A program made the translations under genes and the position numbers. Shown in pieces: positions 60,640 through 64,000 of a DNA stretch of 64,000 bases (position 1 is its first letter; each line of letters begins with the position of its first letter). Source of the DNA: Pseudoscleropodium purum (Eukaryota; Streptophyta; Bryopsida; Hypnales; Brachytheciaceae). Where the stretch lies: contig OZ017798.1 in the NCBI GenBank assembly GCA_963969395.1, positions 13,880,173-13,944,172 of the forward strand. Direction: 5' to 3'. The notes beneath the pieces are model-generated. The model saw nothing but the letters and a program-made list of their open reading frames with translations, did no database searches and was not told where the DNA came from.

Positions 60640-62610
60640 TTAGGAATTATTAGTGCAAAATTGTACTTGGTAGGATGTGAAAGGATGGTAGGGCAATTGT
60701 TTGCACCACAAATTTTAATATATTTTCTTCCTTTGATTTAGAAGTGCAAATTATATACATAGTTTTATATTTGGGTGGAAAATTGACTCTATGGGAAAGT
60801 TCCAATTGAAGAATAGCTTTTTTTTTCACATTTCTTTATATCAAGTGGTGTAAAATAAAAAGTAGGTGCTTTTAGGATTCATTTGTATTGGTTGGATTTT
60901 TTTCCCACTCTACAATGCAAAATTGACATCCTTTGTCAATGATATACTTCACATTTACAACATTCTAATATTTTTAAGGTCTTCTAATTTGGAATTGGAA
61001 ATTGGAAACAAAATTAATTCTTTTTGAAAAAAATGACTTTTATTGACATCCAAAAGTTTGTAAGGTTTCCAACTTTGACAAACCACAAAATCAAAATAAA
61101 TTGTTCTCCAAATTTTAGAAAAAGTTGTCAAATTTATACCTTATCATGGATCTTGATGAATTGCTCTATACTACATTTGGAACATTTAATTAGCCAAAAG
61201 AATGTTGTTTCAATATCAATTGTTCTTTCTAATGTTGTTGCAAGGATCTTCTATGCCAAATATATTATCTTTGAAATTTTAGACCAAAAAAAAATTGCAA
61301 AATACTATGATAGAATACTTGGAATAATAGACAAAAATTAAAGAAAGTCATTGCAAAATTGTATGTATATATCGTACTTAGCTATCAAGGTTAGTAAAAT
61401 ATAGTTCTAAAATCAACTACTAAAATATTAAGGATTTTGATGGAATGTTACTATTAATAGCATATGCCAATTTTAATTTCTCAACTTAAATTAGATATTT
61501 GGCAAGAAGTATAAATCTTGATAGCTCATAGTTAGGTATGGTAGTTTGATAGCTACATAAAATTGTTGGTTTGATCTTGGATGCAAGACATGAGTTATAG
61601 CTTAGAGCATTTACACCCTTATTTTCCAAATTTGATTTGCCAAGTGTCTTGTAGTACTTAAATCATTTGTTTTGTCCCTTCCCTTGCACATGTCCTACCT
61701 TTCTTCTTCACTCCCAATGTGCCAAGGCACTAGTTATTTATATACAATTCTTAAACTATTCATATAATCACTATAACAAAACATGCATCGTATAAAAAAA
61801 TTGCAATCAAAATCAAGTGTGGTTCTTTTAGCCATGTTTTTGTGCATTTATTTAGTAGACCCTCAATTTCTTTTTAAATTTTTGACTACAATATTTAGAA
61901 TTTTGGAGTGTGTAATATATCATTGAAAATACATTTTGAAGAAATTTCCAATGATATATTATACACTCCAAAATTCTAAGTATTGCAATCAAAAATTGCA
62001 AAAGAAACTAAAGGACCACTATACATGCAAGCACATAAATGTGGTAATTACACTCAATTTTGAGTGCAATTTTTCTTTACCATGTTTTGTTATAATGAAT
62101 CAAAATCCACTACCTCCTATTCATGTTGGTTATGTCCAATGAATCAGAGAATCTAGAAGATTTGTATAGTGAATTCAAAATTCTATTGTGAATTCACTTT
62201 TTCAAATAGATGGTCAAACTTTATTAACTCCCAAACAAGAATGGGGCACTTCTTTTCACCTAAGGACACCAATAGCAAGCCAACTATCTCTAATTTGCAA
62301 AGGTGAAAAGTGCTCTTAATTAGTGAAAAGGCAACTAATACAACCAATTACAAGTTGTTGAGAAAACCAATGTGATTCCACTTTCAAATCCTTGTCAAAA
62401 ATGCAAAAACTTTTATTCCTAAGAATCTAAAGACAATTTTGGGACTTATTTGTACTTTGAAAATTCTTCATTTATTCATTTGGTGACTATAAATGCATAC
62501 TCTCAATATCTAAAATCCCCTTTCAACTCCCAATAAGACCCAATAAAAACTTATTTAGTTTAATAATAGGAACTATATTGAAATACTCATTTCAAACAAT
62601 TCCAAAAGTA
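60640..62610 (+). repeat. Dispersed repeat family R, copy 2
   Basis: Same order of blocks as 8930-11146, with insertions and deletions; the largest insertion is the CACTA-like MITE at 61769-62097. No coding signal. Confidence 0.7.
61769..62097. mobile_element. CACTA-like MITE, 329 bp, nested in repeat R
   Basis: The left end CACTATAACAAAACATG and the complement of the right end CATTATAACAAAACATGG are inverted repeats, and AAT flanks both sides (61766-61768, 62098-62100). A 3-bp duplication and CACTA ends fit En/Spm elements. Arms extend inward about 150 bp each (for example ATTTTGGAGTGTGTAATATA near 61900 pairs with TATACACTCCAAAATTC near 61960). The related repeat at 9860-9885 is uninterrupted. 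Confidence 0.8.
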
Positions 62611-63699
62611 GATGCACCTTGGTCAACCTCAATCACAACCTCTAAAATAACTATTTTTGGAACTTTATTTCAACTAAGAAAACAAAGCTTGATAAGTTTA
62701 GTTTCTATTCCATTTTAAAGTTTTGAGAAATGTCAAAAATTGAAAGAGTTATTGCAATTGAAAGCTCTATGTGTTAAAATCCAAATAATACAATATAGTT
62801 TGCTTTTCATTCATATTTTCTTTAAAAAAAATATATTTTGAATTTAAATTATAAAATTATGTTTCTCATTCCACCCTTCATTTACAATAAAAAAATGATA
62901 GATTATTCTAATATATATTATAATTGATTTAATTTTATTACTACCTTTAGCTTTGAAAAATCAGAATAATTTTATTTTTTCTTCAAAATTTAAAAAAATA
63001 CAAAATAAATAGAAATTTTATTTTCTACTAGAAAAAATATCAAAATTTTATTCATTAATTAAATAAAAGGATAAATTTTGTTTGATAGTCAAATTTGACT
63101 TCAAGGTGTTTGATGTGTCTATTTTGGGTGTAAAAAATAAAACAACTAATTGAAATTTTTTCATGCTAATTTCTATTGCTACTTTTACCTTTCAAAAAAA
63201 TTTCAAAGAATTCAGATTGTTTTTGCTATTTTTATTCATTTATGTTCAATTTTGCAACAATTAGAAATTAGAAATTTGATAACAATTAGAAATCTTCTCA
63301 AAACAAATTGCAATTTCTCAAAATGATATAGAATTTAGAGTTTTAAGTAGTAAAAATATCAGATTGTTGTTTGAATACAATTGAAAAGGCTAAAATTAGC
63401 TCAAATAAGAAGTTTGACTATTTCACAATGGATCTAGTCTTTAAGGAGTTAATTCCAAGGCAATTTGTTTGAGAAATGGAAAAATTCTTGAAATGACTAT
63501 ATAAAATTTTCAAATTTTGCTAATGGATCACAAAATTCTATTCAAAGCAACCCTTTTTTTTGGCATTATGGGGCTAAATTGCACCATTTCAAAATAAATT
63601 TCTACTTTTCACCAAATAAAAGTAATCTTTTTTTAGTAGAAATTTTCCATTTCTACTAAAAATGTGGATGAAATTGCCAAATTTGGATGAAAAAGTACA
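62611..63699. other. AT-rich spacer, no gene seen
   Basis: Nothing coding. The stretch 63570-63700 resembles 7400-7520. Confidence 0.5.
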
Positions 63700-64000
63700 T
63701 GAATATGATTGAAAAGTGTTTTTTGGTTCAATTGATGGATGAATTCAATAACCAATTGGTATCCTCGCAATTCAAAATGATAAAATCTCAATGCGGTCCA
63801 ACTAGGCAAACGAGAACGCGATACCTGTGCTGATTGTACGAGACAGCAACAGGTTACGGATGCAACAACCTTGATAACTTCCACGCCTTCAACATTGAGG
63901 CTCTCGTCTATATTAGTGGAAGCACAGTCATAGACTGCCCTGTATTTGTTACAGCAAGGGAACTTTCACCTGTCTCCAGTAAAAGATCTTGATGAAAGAA
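63700..64000 (-). other. Possible exon at the window edge
   Basis: GC content rises sharply towards the end of the window. Minus-strand frames read protein-like segments such as GESSLAVTNTGQSMTVLP, and a donor-like CAGCACAG|GTATCG lies near 63824. The frame is broken by a stop, so either the frame I follow is wrong or it is a fragment. The gene, if real, would extend past 64000. Confidence 0.25.

Overview
The window looks like plant nuclear DNA, probably a land plant with a repeat-rich genome. It is AT-rich and gene-poor, its only recognisable gene has GT-AG introns, and it carries many short inverted-repeat transposons. The kinase family and the conserved retroelement relics are compatible with a non-flowering lineage, but the sequence alone does not settle the species. 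There are no bacterial operons, rRNA genes, convincing tRNA genes or CRISPR arrays.

Layout. 1-3.45 kb: AT-rich DNA, an LTR-like leader and a decayed gag-like retroelement. 3.45-29.1 kb: a cluster of three related copies of one minus-strand kinase locus. Copy A (3.45-5.9 kb) keeps only the first exon and upstream DNA. Copy B (11.7-17.5 kb) has an intact four-exon model encoding 714 aa. Copy C (24.6-29.1 kb) is a pseudogene whose kinase part runs in frame into a decayed TIR domain. Between the copies lie a Mutator-like, a Harbinger-like and a piggyBac-like MITE and members of dispersed repeat families. 29.3-34.0 kb: a long minus-strand relic of an unrecognised multi-exon protein. 34-46 kb: mostly AT-rich DNA with a GC-rich hAT-type element bearing a perfect 8-bp target duplication, and a tandem repeat. 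46.9-57.9 kb: a plus-strand relic resembling DUF7869-type transposon proteins, split by about 6.8 kb of unrelated DNA. 58-64 kb: tandem repeats, a perfect 151-bp snapback element, more MITEs and a second copy of a 2-kb dispersed repeat.

Coding logic. The kinase copies share exon 1 (proline-rich leader), intron phases and exon 2 (helical N-terminal region plus a protein kinase with HRD and DFG motifs). The fold order resembles plant MLKL/DUF1221 kinases. The C-terminal halves differ: copy B ends in a basic tail, copy C in a TIR domain. A kinase-TIR fusion would fit an innate-immunity role, but copy C cannot make it because of several stops and frameshifts.

Most unusual pattern. A short palindrome, consensus about CATYTGGAGATCTCCARATG, occurs some two dozen times. 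It lies in clusters that coincide with the two decayed protein relics (29-35, 46.9-49 and 57.9-59.3 kb) and is rare elsewhere. No feature type I know explains it.
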